Positions 7,951 to 15,962 of a stretch of 26,448 nt of DNA are shown here, one piece after another; positions within the stretch are counted from its first letter, which is position 1, and each line of letters opens with the position of its first letter. The translations under genes were made by a program, and so were the position numbers. Where the stretch lies: assembly GCA_016210495.1 (NCBI GenBank), contig JACQUC010000009.1:1-26448 (forward strand), written 5' to 3'. The notes under the pieces are model-generated. The model had not been told where the DNA came from, did not search any database, and worked only from the letters and a program-made list of their open reading frames with translations. Source of the DNA: Chloroflexota bacterium. Its GTDB lineage: Bacteria; Chloroflexota; FW602-bin22; JACPRP01.

Positions 7951-9024
7951 ATGAAGCGAGGACCCTGTTTCTTGGCATTCCTGACATCCGTGGCGGTTGT
8001 TGCTCTAGTTGGTCTCTTGAGTGCCTGTGGTGGTACCGCGGCCCCATCGACGACCCAGAAGCCCGCGGATACGCAAGCTGCGCAGGCCAGCAAGCCCGCG
8101 CCACAAGCATCCGGCAAGCCGATGACGTTGACCATTCTAGGAGGGTCCGTCGGAGGAATGTGGTCGGCCATTACCGAGGGCGTGGCAGAGGCGATCAGGC
8201 GTGGCTCGCCCGCCGGCTCTTCTATCACTCCCAAGCCCGGCAAAGACGGACCGAATAGCGTCGAGGTGTCCAACGGGCAGGCCGAGGTTGCTATGGCCCA
8301 AAACGTTTCCGTCCTGGCTGCCCTCGAAGGCCGAGAGCCTTACAAGGAAAAGATTCCCAATCTGCGTTCCCTTGCGATCCTGAACAGGCAGTACCCCTAC
8401 GCTTTTGTGGCTATGGCGAATCTACCCATCAACTCCGTTCAGGAGCTGAAGGACAAGAAGTTCCCCATCCGGCTGTCCGTCAACGTGAAGGGCTCCAATA
8501 TCGAGATGATCGCCAAAGAATGGCTGGCCGCCTATGGCGTCACCTACGACGACATCGAGAAGTGGGGCGGCAAAGTCATCTACCAGCCTACCAACGATGG
8601 GTTTGCTATGATGAAAGATGGCAAGATCGACGCCCAGGTCTCCTCTCCCCAGGCCGGGTCGTCTATCTTTGTTGAGGCAGACCGGTCTATGTCGTTGAAG
8701 GTTCTTGCCGCCACAAAAGAGTCCGGCGACTTCGTTATGAAGAGGCTGGGCACCTTCCCTGCCACTATCAAGAAGGGCACCTACAACTTCATCAAAGAGG
8801 ACATCGTCACCTTTACCCCAGCAGATATGCTCATTATGCGAGCTGAGTTGCCCGAGGACGACGCGTACCGTATCGCGAAGGCGCTTGTCGACAATATCGA
8901 TTACCTCAAGTCGGTGCACAAGGCCCTGGAAGAGCTCTCGCCCCAGTTCATGGCGGATTCCGGCGTGCTCACACTGCACCCTGGCGCAGCCAAGCTTTAC
9001 CGCGAAAAAGGAGGCCTCAAGTAG
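7951..9024 (+). CDS. TAXI-family TRAP transporter solute-binding lipoprotein, copy 3
   Basis: 357 residues. Lipobox LSAC (C26), then a Thr/Pro/Ala/Gln linker and the TAXI domain with GGSVGGMWSAITEGV and AYGVTYDDIEKWGG. It is closer to copy 1 than to copy 2, as shown by shared INSVQELKDKK, LPEDDAY-type and NIDYLKSVHK segments, so the order of duplication was probably 1/3 last. The ATG at 7951 has AAAGGAG 7 bases upstream; the longer in-frame start at 7792 would translate two hairpin elements and has no ribosome site. It is last in the TRAP group and converges on a minus-strand cupin. Confidence 0.9.
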   Translation: MKRGPCFLAFLTSVAVVALVGLLSACGGTAAPSTTQKPADTQAAQASKPAPQASGKPMTLTILGGSVGGMWSAITEGVAEAIRRGSPAGSSITPKPGKDGPNSVEVSNGQAEVAMAQNVSVLAALEGREPYKEKIPNLRSLAILNRQYPYAFVAMANLPINSVQELKDKKFPIRLSVNVKGSNIEMIAKEWLAAYGVTYDDIEKWGGKVIYQPTNDGFAMMKDGKIDAQVSSPQAGSSIFVEADRSMSLKVLAATKESGDFVMKRLGTFPATIKKGTYNFIKEDIVTFTPADMLIMRAELPEDDAYRIAKALVDNIDYLKSVHKALEELSPQFMADSGVLTLHPGAAKLYREKGGLK

Positions 9025-9063
9025 CCTGTAGCACAGCGAGACAACATCTGCGGCGATGATCTG

Positions 9064-9089
9064 TAGGGGCAACCCTGTGTGGTTGCCCC
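9064..9089. repeat. Hairpin element, GGGGCAACC/GGTTGCCCC variant
   Basis: Perfect 9-base arms (9066-9074 and 9081-9089) around the loop CTGTGT. It lies between two convergent genes, so it could stop transcription from both sides. Other copies with the same stem: 14955-14978 and a degraded one near 14880. Confidence 0.75.
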
Positions 9090-9130
9090 GCCGCTTGGAG
9101 ATTACGCCAAATCGTAGGCTAGGTGATTCC

Positions 9131-9640
9131 CTACTTGAAATCCGGGCAGTTCGAGTTCTGCTCGATGTAGAAGCCGATCTCGTCGGCGTAAGGTCGAAAG
9201 ATAAAGGCCATCCACTTGCACCCTTCCCCCGGACGCTTGTTATAGTGCTTGTGTACGACCCCTTTTGGCTTTATGGGCAGAAGCAGGAGGTCGCCCGCCT
9301 CCCACTCGAACCTTTCGCCGTCGACTTCGGTGTAGCCCTCGCCTTCGATGACGAAGATCACCAATCCGCCCTGGTGCCGGTGCTCGCCGGAGTGCGTTCT
9401 GATATCGTGGATGAAGACGTCCCAGACGCGCAACGCGCTGCCCAAATCGGTCTGGCGGCACATGAAGAACTTCAGCCGACCCTGGCGGGATTGCTCCCAG
9501 GGCTGCTCGTCGGCCTTGACTAGGACGCTGCCCTTGAAAGCCCTGTCCCGCAGCTCCATCAAATACTTGACGCTGCGCTCGTACGTGTCACGCGCCACAG
9601 GCTCTCGCTCGCGCATCCTAGTGCGGTCAATGTCTGACAT
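9131..9640 (-). CDS. Single-domain cupin, probable metal-binding (cupin 1)
   Basis: 169 residues, one cupin beta-barrel. Motif 1 has the metal ligands H87 and H89 (GEHRHQGG) and E99 (VIEGEG); motif 2 has H130 and H132 (GVVHKHYN). These are the expected ligands of a Fe/Mn/Zn cupin, a family covering dioxygenases, isomerases and decarboxylases of small acids. The domain resembles gentisate/1-hydroxy-2-naphthoate dioxygenase barrels, but a single domain of this size cannot be given a reaction. It is clearly related to cupin 2 at 15230, sharing RHQGGLVIF, EGEGYT and the KGV/GGV segment. Start: ATG with AAAGGCGAG just upstream. It diverges from the tctCAB-ubiD unit, whose substrates it may help process or sense. 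Confidence 0.85.
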   Translation of the reverse strand: MSDIDRTRMREREPVARDTYERSVKYLMELRDRAFKGSVLVKADEQPWEQSRQGRLKFFMCRQTDLGSALRVWDVFIHDIRTHSGEHRHQGGLVIFVIEGEGYTEVDGERFEWEAGDLLLLPIKPKGVVHKHYNKRPGEGCKWMAFIFRPYADEIGFYIEQNSNCPDFK

Positions 9641-9704
9641 ACTCGCCTTTCAGTCCGCGCCGGCACATCGGGGCACCTGTCCGTCCGATCCATGCCTCTA
9701 TTGG

Positions 9705-9726
9705 GGGCAGGTTTGAAACTTGCCCT
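9705..9726. repeat. Hairpin element, GGGCAGGTTT variant
   Basis: Arms GGGCAGGTTT and AAACTTGCCC with one G-T wobble, near copy of the element at 3405-3427. It lies in the 261-base divergent gap between cupin 1 and tctC. Confidence 0.65.
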
Positions 9727-9776
9727 GTCAGCCATTTTCGCCCTGAGTCTACACGGGCAAAGTATCGGTGTCAAGG

Positions 9777-9806
9777 TTGACAACCGCTTCTTCTTTGTGC
9801 TAGTAT
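9777..9806 (+). promoter_or_regulatory. Probable promoter of the tctCAB-ubiD genes
   Basis: TTGACA (9777-9782), 18 bases, TAGTAT (9801-9806). The leader to the ATG at 9902 would be roughly 90 bases and contains a short GC inverted repeat (GGCGG..CCGCC) at about 9830-9858. Confidence 0.45.
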
Positions 9807-9901
9807 CGCCCCGCGACTGGGCGGCTGTGCAACCGCCGCGAGGTGGCTGACAATCGTGGTTCCCCCAACGCGATTAACTGGCTCTATTAAGGAGGAATGC
9901 A

Positions 9902-11113
9902 ATGACAAGGAAATCCTTCGCGCCTACCGTCATCTTTCGTTTTCTCATCGTGGCGCTCCTGCTGTCCTCGGTGCTCGCGGCCTGCGCTCAGGCAGCTCCA
10001 ACGCCAACGCCAGCGCCCAAGGCTCCGGCAGCGGCCACGCCGGCTCCAGCCAAAGCCCCGGCACAAGCGGCTACGCCGGCTCCGGCCAAGGCCCCGGCAC
10101 AAGCAGCCACGCCGGCTCCAAAAGCGCCGGCGGCCACGCCCCAGGCATCCGCGGACAGCGGCGCCGCCTTCTTCAAGGACAAGCAAATCACCCTATGGGT
10201 GCCTCACGGACCAGGTGGTGGCACCGATTATGCTGGTCGGCAGTTGGCCGCTGCATGGCCGGCGCTGACCGGTGGCCAGATGATCGTCAGGAACAGGGAA
10301 GGCGCCGGCGGTATCGACGGCTGGAACTATATCTTCGGCGAGAAGCCGGACGGCCTCAACATCGGCATTTCGGTCACCGGGCCTATGATCTCCGGCCAGC
10401 TACTTGCGTCTCCCGGCGTCCGATACGACATCGGGAAAATGACCTGGATCGGCGACTTTGCGCCGGAACCCGTCGGCTTCACCGTGGGCCTGAACTCACC
10501 CTACAAGTCGATGGACGACCTCCGCAAGGTCGAGAATCTGACGTTCCCCACGGATAGCCCGAGAGGCGCCGTGGCGCAGGCCGGCGCGCTCCTGGCGGAG
10601 TTCTTCCAGCTTAAGGGTGCCAAGGTTGTACCCGGCTTTGCCGGGACGGCGGAGATGCAGTTGGCACTGGGCAGGGGCGAAGTCCACGGCTACAGCGCCG
10701 GGCCTCAGGTGCTCCAGACCGGCATCGACAAAGGCGTCCACGGGCAGCCCCTGGTCATAATGGACTTCAAGCGTTCCCCTAACTTCCCGAACGTGCCGGC
10801 CGTCACCGAGTTGGTGAAGCTCACGCCGCAGCAAGAACAGACCCTCAGAATCTTCGTGTCCATCGGCGACCAGTCGAAACCCATCTTCGCCCCGCCGGCG
10901 ATGCCTCAGGACCGATTGCTGTATCTGCGCCAGTCTTTCAACAAAATGATAGAGTACCCGGCTTTCCGAGATCCCGTGATGAAGCGATTCGTCGCTTGGA
11001 AAGGCGAGTTCAGGAAGGGCGAGGACCTCACTGCCCACATCCAGAACTTGCTCACGATACCGAAGGACGAGCTAACCAAATACGACGAAATGGTCAAGAA
11101 GTATATCAAATAA
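9902..11113 (+). CDS. tctC: Tripartite tricarboxylate transporter (TTT) solute-binding lipoprotein, TctC/Bug family
   Basis: 403 residues, longer than the usual TctC of about 320 because of a long Ala/Pro/Lys linker. Signal sequence with lipobox LAAC (C28). The linker, to about residue 88, contains a tandem 12-residue repeat. The mature domain starts ITLWVPHGPGGGTDY, the typical Bug-family beta-strand and glycine loop, followed by NREGAGGIDGWNY and later FAGTAEMQLALGRGEVHGY. It captures a carboxylate outside the membrane and hands it to TctAB, encoded directly downstream. The ATG has AAGGAGGA about 5 bases upstream. Ligand unknown; the ubiD gene in the same unit makes an aromatic acid plausible. 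Confidence 0.9.
   Translation: MTRKSFAPTVIFRFLIVALLLSSVLAACAQAAPTPTPAPKAPAAATPAPAKAPAQAATPAPAKAPAQAATPAPKAPAATPQASADSGAAFFKDKQITLWVPHGPGGGTDYAGRQLAAAWPALTGGQMIVRNREGAGGIDGWNYIFGEKPDGLNIGISVTGPMISGQLLASPGVRYDIGKMTWIGDFAPEPVGFTVGLNSPYKSMDDLRKVENLTFPTDSPRGAVAQAGALLAEFFQLKGAKVVPGFAGTAEMQLALGRGEVHGYSAGPQVLQTGIDKGVHGQPLVIMDFKRSPNFPNVPAVTELVKLTPQQEQTLRIFVSIGDQSKPIFAPPAMPQDRLLYLRQSFNKMIEYPAFRDPVMKRFVAWKGEFRKGEDLTAHIQNLLTIPKDELTKYDEMVKKYIK
10034..10132 (+). repeat. 36-base tandem repeat inside tctC linker
   Basis: Two full 36-base units (10034-10069, 10070-10105) and a partial third, encoding ATPAPAKAPAQA twice and then ATPAPKAPA. It lengthens the flexible tether between lipid anchor and binding domain and may vary in copy number between strains. 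Confidence 0.8.
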
Positions 11114-11141
11114 CGTTTTGGGGACCGCGGCGGAGAAATAG

Positions 11142-12668
11142 ATGGTCTTAGAGGCTTTTGGCCAAGCTTTGCTTAACCTGGCAAGCTTGGAGTTGTGGGT
11201 CTACATCGTGGCCGGCAGTGTCTTGGGGATAATCATCGGTATTATCCCTGGCATCGGCAGCGTCGTCGGGCTCGCTATCGTGCTGCCCTTTGTCTTCCTT
11301 CTGCCTCAGCGCGAGGCCCTCGCGCTGATGGTCGCCATGTGCTCCGGCTCCTACACCGGAGGATCCATAACTTCCATCTTGCTGAACGTGCCCGGAAGCT
11401 CCGTCAATGCAGCCACTTTGCTCGATGGCTATCCCATGTCAAAGAAGGGCGAGGCAGGCCGTGCTTTGGGCGCAGCGATAGGCGCTTCCACGGCGGGCGG
11501 TGTACTTACCGTGCTCTACGCTTTCGCCATGGTCCCGCTGGTCATACCCTTGGTCTACGCCCTTCGGTCGGCAGATATGGTCTTCCTTGTGCTGCTCGGG
11601 ATCGCCTTCATCGCCGTCCTTACCGAGAAGTCGGCGACAAGGGCATTGATTGCAGGTGTGCTGGGTCTTATGATCTCTCTGATCGGCGTTCACATTACAA
11701 CCGGGGTCCCGCGCTTCACTGGCGATATCATCTATCTTTTCGACGGCCTACCCCTGGCCGCTGTCGTTCTTGGTCTGTTCGCCATCCCTGAGATGATCGT
11801 GCTAGCTGCGGGCGGTGGTACCATCGCCCGCGGTACCCTTGTTACCGGCGTGCAAGGGGCGCTGGAAGGCGTCAAAGACGTATTCCGCCATTGGTGGCTC
11901 TTCCTCCGCTGCTCCGTTATCGGTTACCTAATCGGCGTCATCCCCGGCATCGGCGCCACCGCTGCCGTCTTCATTGCCTATGCGCATGCCAAGCAGACCT
12001 CCGGGAACCCCGAGGAGTTCGGCACGGGTCGTGTTGAAGGCGTCGTGGCTCCCGAGACGGCCAACAACGCTAAGGAGGCGGGCAGCCTTCTGACGACCCT
12101 TGCCTTCGGCATACCCGGCAGCGCCGAAGGTGCCTTCTTCCTGGGCGCATTTCTGATCATGGGCATCACGCCCGGCCCGGAAATGATCACGAAGTACTTG
12201 CCGCTTTCGCTGACTCTCTTCCTGATCATCATCATCGGCAATTTGCTGGCTGGCGCCATCTGTTTTGCGCTGGCTACTCGTTTGGCGAAAATCTGTCTCA
12301 TCCCCAGTCGGATTCTGGTTCCCATATGCCTGATGGTCATTTTTGTGGGCGTTTACGTTGGTTCCCAGAAGTTCAACGATCTTGTCGTGGCCCTGGCCTT
12401 CGGCGCCCTCGGCCTGGCGATGATTCGCTTCGGTTTCAGCAGGCCGGCGCTGCTCTTAGGGTTCGTTCTCGGTAAGCTCTTCGAGAAATATCTCTTCATC
12501 TCCATCGGCGTGGACGGCCCCTTGTTCTGGGCGAGACCTATTAGCATCGCTCTCATCCTTATGATAGCCGGCGTTATTGCCTACAACCCGCTGATGACTT
12601 TGCTGAAACATCTGTCTGGAAAAGGGGTCAAAGAGGTATGGATCGAAAAGCCGACGCCCTCTTCCTGA
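11142..12668 (+). CDS. tctA: TTT transporter large permease subunit TctA
   Basis: 508 residues, the normal TctA length, with about 12 hydrophobic helices. The two signature repeats are visible: GIIPGIGSVVGLAI near the N-terminus and GVIPGIGATAAVFIAYA in the second half. The conserved blocks GSYTGGSITSILLNVPG and APETANNAKEAGSLL, the latter typical of TctA, are present. Forms the ion-coupled channel part of the tripartite transporter. The ATG lies 28 bases after the tctC stop with CGGAGAAA upstream. Its 3' end overlaps tctB by 31 bases. Confidence 0.95.
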   Translation: MVLEAFGQALLNLASLELWVYIVAGSVLGIIIGIIPGIGSVVGLAIVLPFVFLLPQREALALMVAMCSGSYTGGSITSILLNVPGSSVNAATLLDGYPMSKKGEAGRALGAAIGASTAGGVLTVLYAFAMVPLVIPLVYALRSADMVFLVLLGIAFIAVLTEKSATRALIAGVLGLMISLIGVHITTGVPRFTGDIIYLFDGLPLAAVVLGLFAIPEMIVLAAGGGTIARGTLVTGVQGALEGVKDVFRHWWLFLRCSVIGYLIGVIPGIGATAAVFIAYAHAKQTSGNPEEFGTGRVEGVVAPETANNAKEAGSLLTTLAFGIPGSAEGAFFLGAFLIMGITPGPEMITKYLPLSLTLFLIIIIGNLLAGAICFALATRLAKICLIPSRILVPICLMVIFVGVYVGSQKFNDLVVALAFGALGLAMIRFGFSRPALLLGFVLGKLFEKYLFISIGVDGPLFWARPISIALILMIAGVIAYNPLMTLLKHLSGKGVKEVWIEKPTPSS

Positions 12669-13126
12669 TCGGCCTCTTGCTCGTTATGCTGGCAATCGTG
12701 GCTACCTCGTGGCGAGAAAGCAGCTTGGAGGCAAAGCTCTTGCCCATTGTGCTCGGCAGCCTTGTCTTCGTTCTTGCCGCGCTGGAGTTGGCCGGCGTGC
12801 TGCGAAGGGTGCGTGCGCGCGGGGCCGGCGTGGTCGTGAACCAGGACGCAACGGCCACGGTCGAAAGCACCGAGGTGGGCGAGACCCCGGGAGGATATCT
12901 CAAGGAGTCCGGTTGGGTGGTAGCCTTCTTCGTGGGTGTCTACGTGCTCGGATTCGCGGTATCGACCCCCATCCTCGTCTTCACCTACATGAGGACCCAC
13001 GGCGGATCGTGGCTCCAAAGCGCCACATATGCCATCGGCACCGGCATTTTCGTCTGGGGCCTCTTCGACTTCTTGCTGAAGCTGAACCTGTACCGCGGGG
13101 AAATCTTCACCTGGCTGGGAAGTTGA
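12638..13126 (+). CDS. tctB: TTT transporter small permease subunit TctB
   Basis: 162 residues, usual TctB size, with about four membrane helices: two in residues 6-50, a polar middle stretch, then two in residues 89-155. The start lies inside the end of tctA (31-base overlap, different frame), with AAAGAGG just upstream; translational coupling is expected. Sequence is weakly conserved in this family, so the call leans on order (C-A-B) and topology. Confidence 0.88.
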   Translation: MDRKADALFLIGLLLVMLAIVATSWRESSLEAKLLPIVLGSLVFVLAALELAGVLRRVRARGAGVVVNQDATATVESTEVGETPGGYLKESGWVVAFFVGVYVLGFAVSTPILVFTYMRTHGGSWLQSATYAIGTGIFVWGLFDFLLKLNLYRGEIFTWLGS

Positions 13127-13176
13127 ATAGGGCGGCGTCGGGAATGTCGCACATTGCTTTGGCCGATCCCGCTGTA

Positions 13177-13199
13177 GAGACGACCCGCCGGCTCGTCTC
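13177..13199. repeat. Hairpin element between tctB and ubiD
   Basis: GAGACGACCC and GGCTCGTCTC with one mismatch; second copy of the element at 37-59. It may separate or stabilise the tctCAB and ubiD parts of the transcript. Confidence 0.65.
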
Positions 13200-13260
13200 T
13201 ATCATGCCATCCAATGAAAACGCGTCTCTTTGAATGAACGAATACACAAGGAGGTAGTCA

Positions 13261-14859
13261 ATGGCTTACTATCGCGATCTTAGAGAGCACATCGCCGTTC
13301 TGGAGGCCAAAGGCAAGTTGGTGAGGATCAAGCGACTCATCAACAAGGACACGGAGCTAATGCCCCTCGTCAGGTGGCAGTTCCGTGGCCTACCCGAGGA
13401 GGAGCGGAAAACTTTCCTTTTCGAGAACGTGACCGACGTCAAAGGCAGAAGGTACAGGATGCCTGTCTTGGTCGCCTCTCACGCCGCATCGACGGAAGTC
13501 TATGCCATCGGCATGATGTGTAAGCCCGAGGAGATTCAGGCCAGGTGGACCCAGGCTCAGCTTCATCCCATCGAAGCCGTTATGACCGAGACCGGCCCCA
13601 TCCACGAAGAGGTGCACGTTGGCGATTCCCTCGTGCAGCACGGTGGCCTGGAGGAGATTCCCGTTCCCATCTCGACCCCTGGCTTCGACAATGCCCCGTA
13701 CTTTACCTGCGCCAACTGGCTGAGTAAAGACATCGACACCGGCATCAGAAACCTCGGCAACTACCGCGCTATGATCAAGAGCCAGACCCGAACCGGCTTG
13801 CAGTGTCAGGTTGGCCAGCACGTGCGCGTCCACTGGGAGAAGTGCCGGGTCAGAGGGATTCCTCTGCAGGCCGCTATCGTCATCGGCGCTATGCCCGCCA
13901 TTGGCTACACGGCCGGTGCCAAGGTCACCTACGGCGTCGACGAGTACGCCGTCGCCGGTGGCATCGCCGGCTCTCCCATCGAGCTTGTCAAGTGCAAGAC
14001 GGTTGACCTCGAGGTCCCGGCCGGTGCCGAGCTCGTGATCGAAGGCGAGATCCCCACCGATTCCCTCGAGCGCGAGGCTCCCTTCGGCGAGTTCACCGGC
14101 TACATGGGTGAGGAATCCACCTGCCTTTACTTCAATGTCACCGGCATCACCCATCGCAAGGATGCCATGTACAACGCCTTTCTCAGCCAGTTCCCACCGA
14201 GCGAGAGCAGCAAGCTCAAGTCCCTTGGCCGTGCGGCCAACTGGTTCAAGCTCCTGCGCCACGACCGCGGCATCCCGGGCGTCGTTAGCTGCGCCTTCCC
14301 CGAGAACGGCAGTGGCAGCGGCGAGGCTCTGTGCGTGATCCAGATGAAAAAGTTCCATCCTTCCGATAGCTGGTCGGCCTTGAATGCTGCCGCCAGCTTT
14401 GTTGCCAACTGGCCGAGGGTCTTCATCGCCGTCGACGACGACATCGACCCCTGGGATACCGATGCCATCCTTTGGGCCATTAGCTTCAGAGTCGATCCGC
14501 AACGAGACGTTCGCGTTTTGAAGGGCAAAGCTTACGCCCTCGATCAGGCAGTAGCGCCGCCCACCGTCACCGAGGCCGAACGAGTCTGGCCGTGGCCCGA
14601 AGGTGCCTCGGCCCTGATGATAGATGCCACCCGCAAGTGGCCCTACCGTCCGGTGTCCCTCCCGAGAAAGGACTTTATGGAGAGAGCCAAGGAGATCTGG
14701 GAGGAAGAAGGGCTGCCCAAGCTGAAGCCTCGCGCCCCGTGGCACGGCTACGACCTGGGCGTCTGGACAGAGGAAAACCAGGAGGAGGCCGACCTCGCCC
14801 TCCAGGGCGAACACTTCAAAACCGGCGAAAAGCTGGCCCAGCGAAGGGTCAAGCTCTAG
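13261..14859 (+). CDS. UbiD-family (prenylated-FMN) decarboxylase
   Basis: 532 residues, at the upper end of the UbiD family range. These enzymes reversibly decarboxylate aromatic or alpha,beta-unsaturated acids using prenylated FMN made by a UbiX partner; no ubiX is in the window. The catalytic E-R-E set appears to be present: R169 in GNYRAMIK, and E272 and E277 in EREAPFGEFTGY, with the same five-residue spacing as the two glutamates of Fdc1. VDDDIDPWD, another family hallmark, lies in the C-terminal half. Strong ribosome site AAGGAGGT before the ATG. Separated from tctB by 134 bases with a hairpin. Likely acts on the acid imported by TctCAB (inference). Exact substrate unknown. Confidence 0.93.
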   Translation: MAYYRDLREHIAVLEAKGKLVRIKRLINKDTELMPLVRWQFRGLPEEERKTFLFENVTDVKGRRYRMPVLVASHAASTEVYAIGMMCKPEEIQARWTQAQLHPIEAVMTETGPIHEEVHVGDSLVQHGGLEEIPVPISTPGFDNAPYFTCANWLSKDIDTGIRNLGNYRAMIKSQTRTGLQCQVGQHVRVHWEKCRVRGIPLQAAIVIGAMPAIGYTAGAKVTYGVDEYAVAGGIAGSPIELVKCKTVDLEVPAGAELVIEGEIPTDSLEREAPFGEFTGYMGEESTCLYFNVTGITHRKDAMYNAFLSQFPPSESSKLKSLGRAANWFKLLRHDRGIPGVVSCAFPENGSGSGEALCVIQMKKFHPSDSWSALNAAASFVANWPRVFIAVDDDIDPWDTDAILWAISFRVDPQRDVRVLKGKAYALDQAVAPPTVTEAERVWPWPEGASALMIDATRKWPYRPVSLPRKDFMERAKEIWEEEGLPKLKPRAPWHGYDLGVWTEENQEEADLALQGEHFKTGEKLAQRRVKL

Positions 14860-14954
14860 CAGCCTTTGCCGTCATTCGTACGGGCAGCCCTGTGTGGTTG
14901 TAGGTTTGGTCACTTGTGCCTCGCGGCGCCAGAAGCAGGTGTCTTGATCCTGTA

Positions 14955-14978
14955 GGGGCAACCCTGCGTGGTTGCCTC
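14955..14978. repeat. Hairpin element, GGGGCAACC/GGTTGCCTC variant
   Basis: Same stem as 9066-9089 with loop CTGCGT and one mismatch in the outer pair region. Lies downstream of ubiD. Confidence 0.65.
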
Positions 14979-15030
14979 GTTGCCATCAGCTCTGGCGACG
15001 TACCTACGAGGCGGCTTGTCGGACTGACTT

Positions 15031-15059
15031 CGGTTCGAAAATGTCACATTCTCGAATCG
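15031..15059. promoter_or_regulatory. Imperfect 13-base palindrome upstream of cupin 2
   Basis: CGGTTCGAAAATG and CATTCTCGAATCG flank the loop TCA; two mismatches. It has lower GC than the surrounding elements and does not belong to the GGGGC family, so an operator is possible. No regulator is linked to it. Confidence 0.35.
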
Positions 15060-15229
15060 GCTATGCCCCGACCCTGCGGAGTTGTAGTGCGGGGGCTTGT
15101 CCCCTGCTGGGGCGGGGCGGGGCAAACCGTCCCGTAGGCAAGTGGGACGTTCTTTGAAATCAGGCCGCCGAGGGACGGTGCGGCCCATCTAGGCCTGACC
15201 CAAGCTATCCCACAGGAGGCAAAAACGAT

Positions 15230-15760
15230 ATGGCCGAACGCGTACGCGAGCGAGTGCGTGAAGGTGAGCCGGGCTACGATCCTGACTACGAGCATATGAT
15301 CAAGTACTTCCAGGGTGAGAGGGACCGCTCCATGGTGGGACCAATCGTGGTGCGGGGTGAAGAGCTTCAGTGGGTTCAGAACCGCCAGGCGCGCGTCAAA
15401 CACTACCTCAAGCCGCTGGAGTTCATGGTGAACCCCGTGCTCTCCACGCCCATCAAGGACTTTCACGTTTTCGTCCAGGACATCCGCACCCAATCGGGCA
15501 AGCACCGGCACCAGGGCGGGCTGGTTATCTTCATCTTGGAGGGTGAAGGCTACACCGTGGTGGAAGGCGAGCGGCTGGACTGGAAAGCGGGCGACCTCAT
15601 CATGCTGCCGTTCAAGCCCGGTGGTGTCGAGCATCAACATTTCAATCGCCACCCCGACAAATCGGCCAAATGGATCGCCTTCATCAACCTGCCCCTCTGG
15701 GAGTGGGCCTGTAGCGAGGTCATCCAGCTTGAGGTCTCGCCCGACTTCGCCTCGGACTGA
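15230..15760 (+). CDS. Single-domain cupin, probable metal-binding (cupin 2)
   Basis: 176 residues. Full set of cupin metal ligands: H92 and H94 (GKHRHQGG), E104 (ILEGEG) and H135/H137 (GVEHQHFN). Clear paralogue of cupin 1: both have an arginine-rich N-terminus, RHQGGLVIF, EGEGYT and a shared ending of KWIAFI/KWMAFI type. Likely a small-molecule enzyme or sensor for the aromatic-acid pathway around it; reaction unknown. ATG with CACAGGAGG about 9 bases upstream. It follows ubiD by 370 bases and precedes cupin 3 by 202 bases in the same direction. Confidence 0.87.
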   Translation: MAERVRERVREGEPGYDPDYEHMIKYFQGERDRSMVGPIVVRGEELQWVQNRQARVKHYLKPLEFMVNPVLSTPIKDFHVFVQDIRTQSGKHRHQGGLVIFILEGEGYTVVEGERLDWKAGDLIMLPFKPGGVEHQHFNRHPDKSAKWIAFINLPLWEWACSEVIQLEVSPDFASD

Positions 15761-15797
15761 CGATCTGCGCGGGATGGTCCCCGCGCCTGGCACGACG

Positions 15798-15821
15798 TAG
15801 GGGCGCGGTCTCCGCGCCCTA
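15798..15821. repeat. Hairpin element, GGGGCGCGG/CCGCGCCC type
   Basis: TAGGGGCGCGG, loop TCT, CCGCGCCCTA: the commonest version in the window, with further copies at 19951, 21316, 21395 and 22376. Confidence 0.8.
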
Positions 15822-15880
15822 TGTGCTCAACCTAGCAACGTGGTCCGATGGGCAAAGACAACCCGCATCAGGCGACCATC

Positions 15881-15938
15881 CTGTCCCCTCTCCCAGAGGG
15901 AGAGGGGACAGGGTGAGGGCCGGGTCACGGCCCTCACC
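15881..15938. repeat. Two adjacent long perfect hairpins upstream of cupin 3
   Basis: First: 14-base perfect arms CTGTCCCCTCTCCC (15881-15894) and GGGAGAGGGGACAG (15898-15911), loop AGA. Second: 10-base perfect arms GGTGAGGGCC (15912-15921) and GGCCCTCACC (15929-15938). The CCCTCTCCC motif returns at 20098-20117 and 21478-21505, marking a second dispersed repeat family. It ends 13 bases before the ribosome site of cupin 3 and could affect its translation. Confidence 0.75.
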
Positions 15939-15962
15939 TCGCCACCAACAAGGAGGTATCCC

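Larger units (their letters stand above)
14860..15229. other. 370-base gap before cupin 2: no gene, several hairpins
   Basis: No credible ORF. It holds a degraded GGGCAGCCC..GGTTG element near 14880, the element at 14955-14978, the palindrome at 15031-15059, a GC-rich GGGGGCTTGTCCCC element near 15090, CGTCCC/GGGACG arms around 15128-15149, and a fold-back with outer arms TCAGGCC (15160-15166) and GGCCTGA (15192-15198) just before the ribosome site CACAGGAGG of cupin 2. Confidence 0.6.

Noticed and set aside
13390..14814. Minus-strand ORF of 474 codons opposite ubiD
   Set aside because: Antisense shadow produced by codon bias; the plus strand has all UbiD motifs.
15044..15793. Minus-strand ORF of 249 codons over cupin 2
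   Set aside because: Antisense of cupin 2 and of hairpin elements.
15840..15962. 41-codon extension of cupin 3
   Set aside because: Translates the long hairpins; GTG at 15963 has AAGGAGG.
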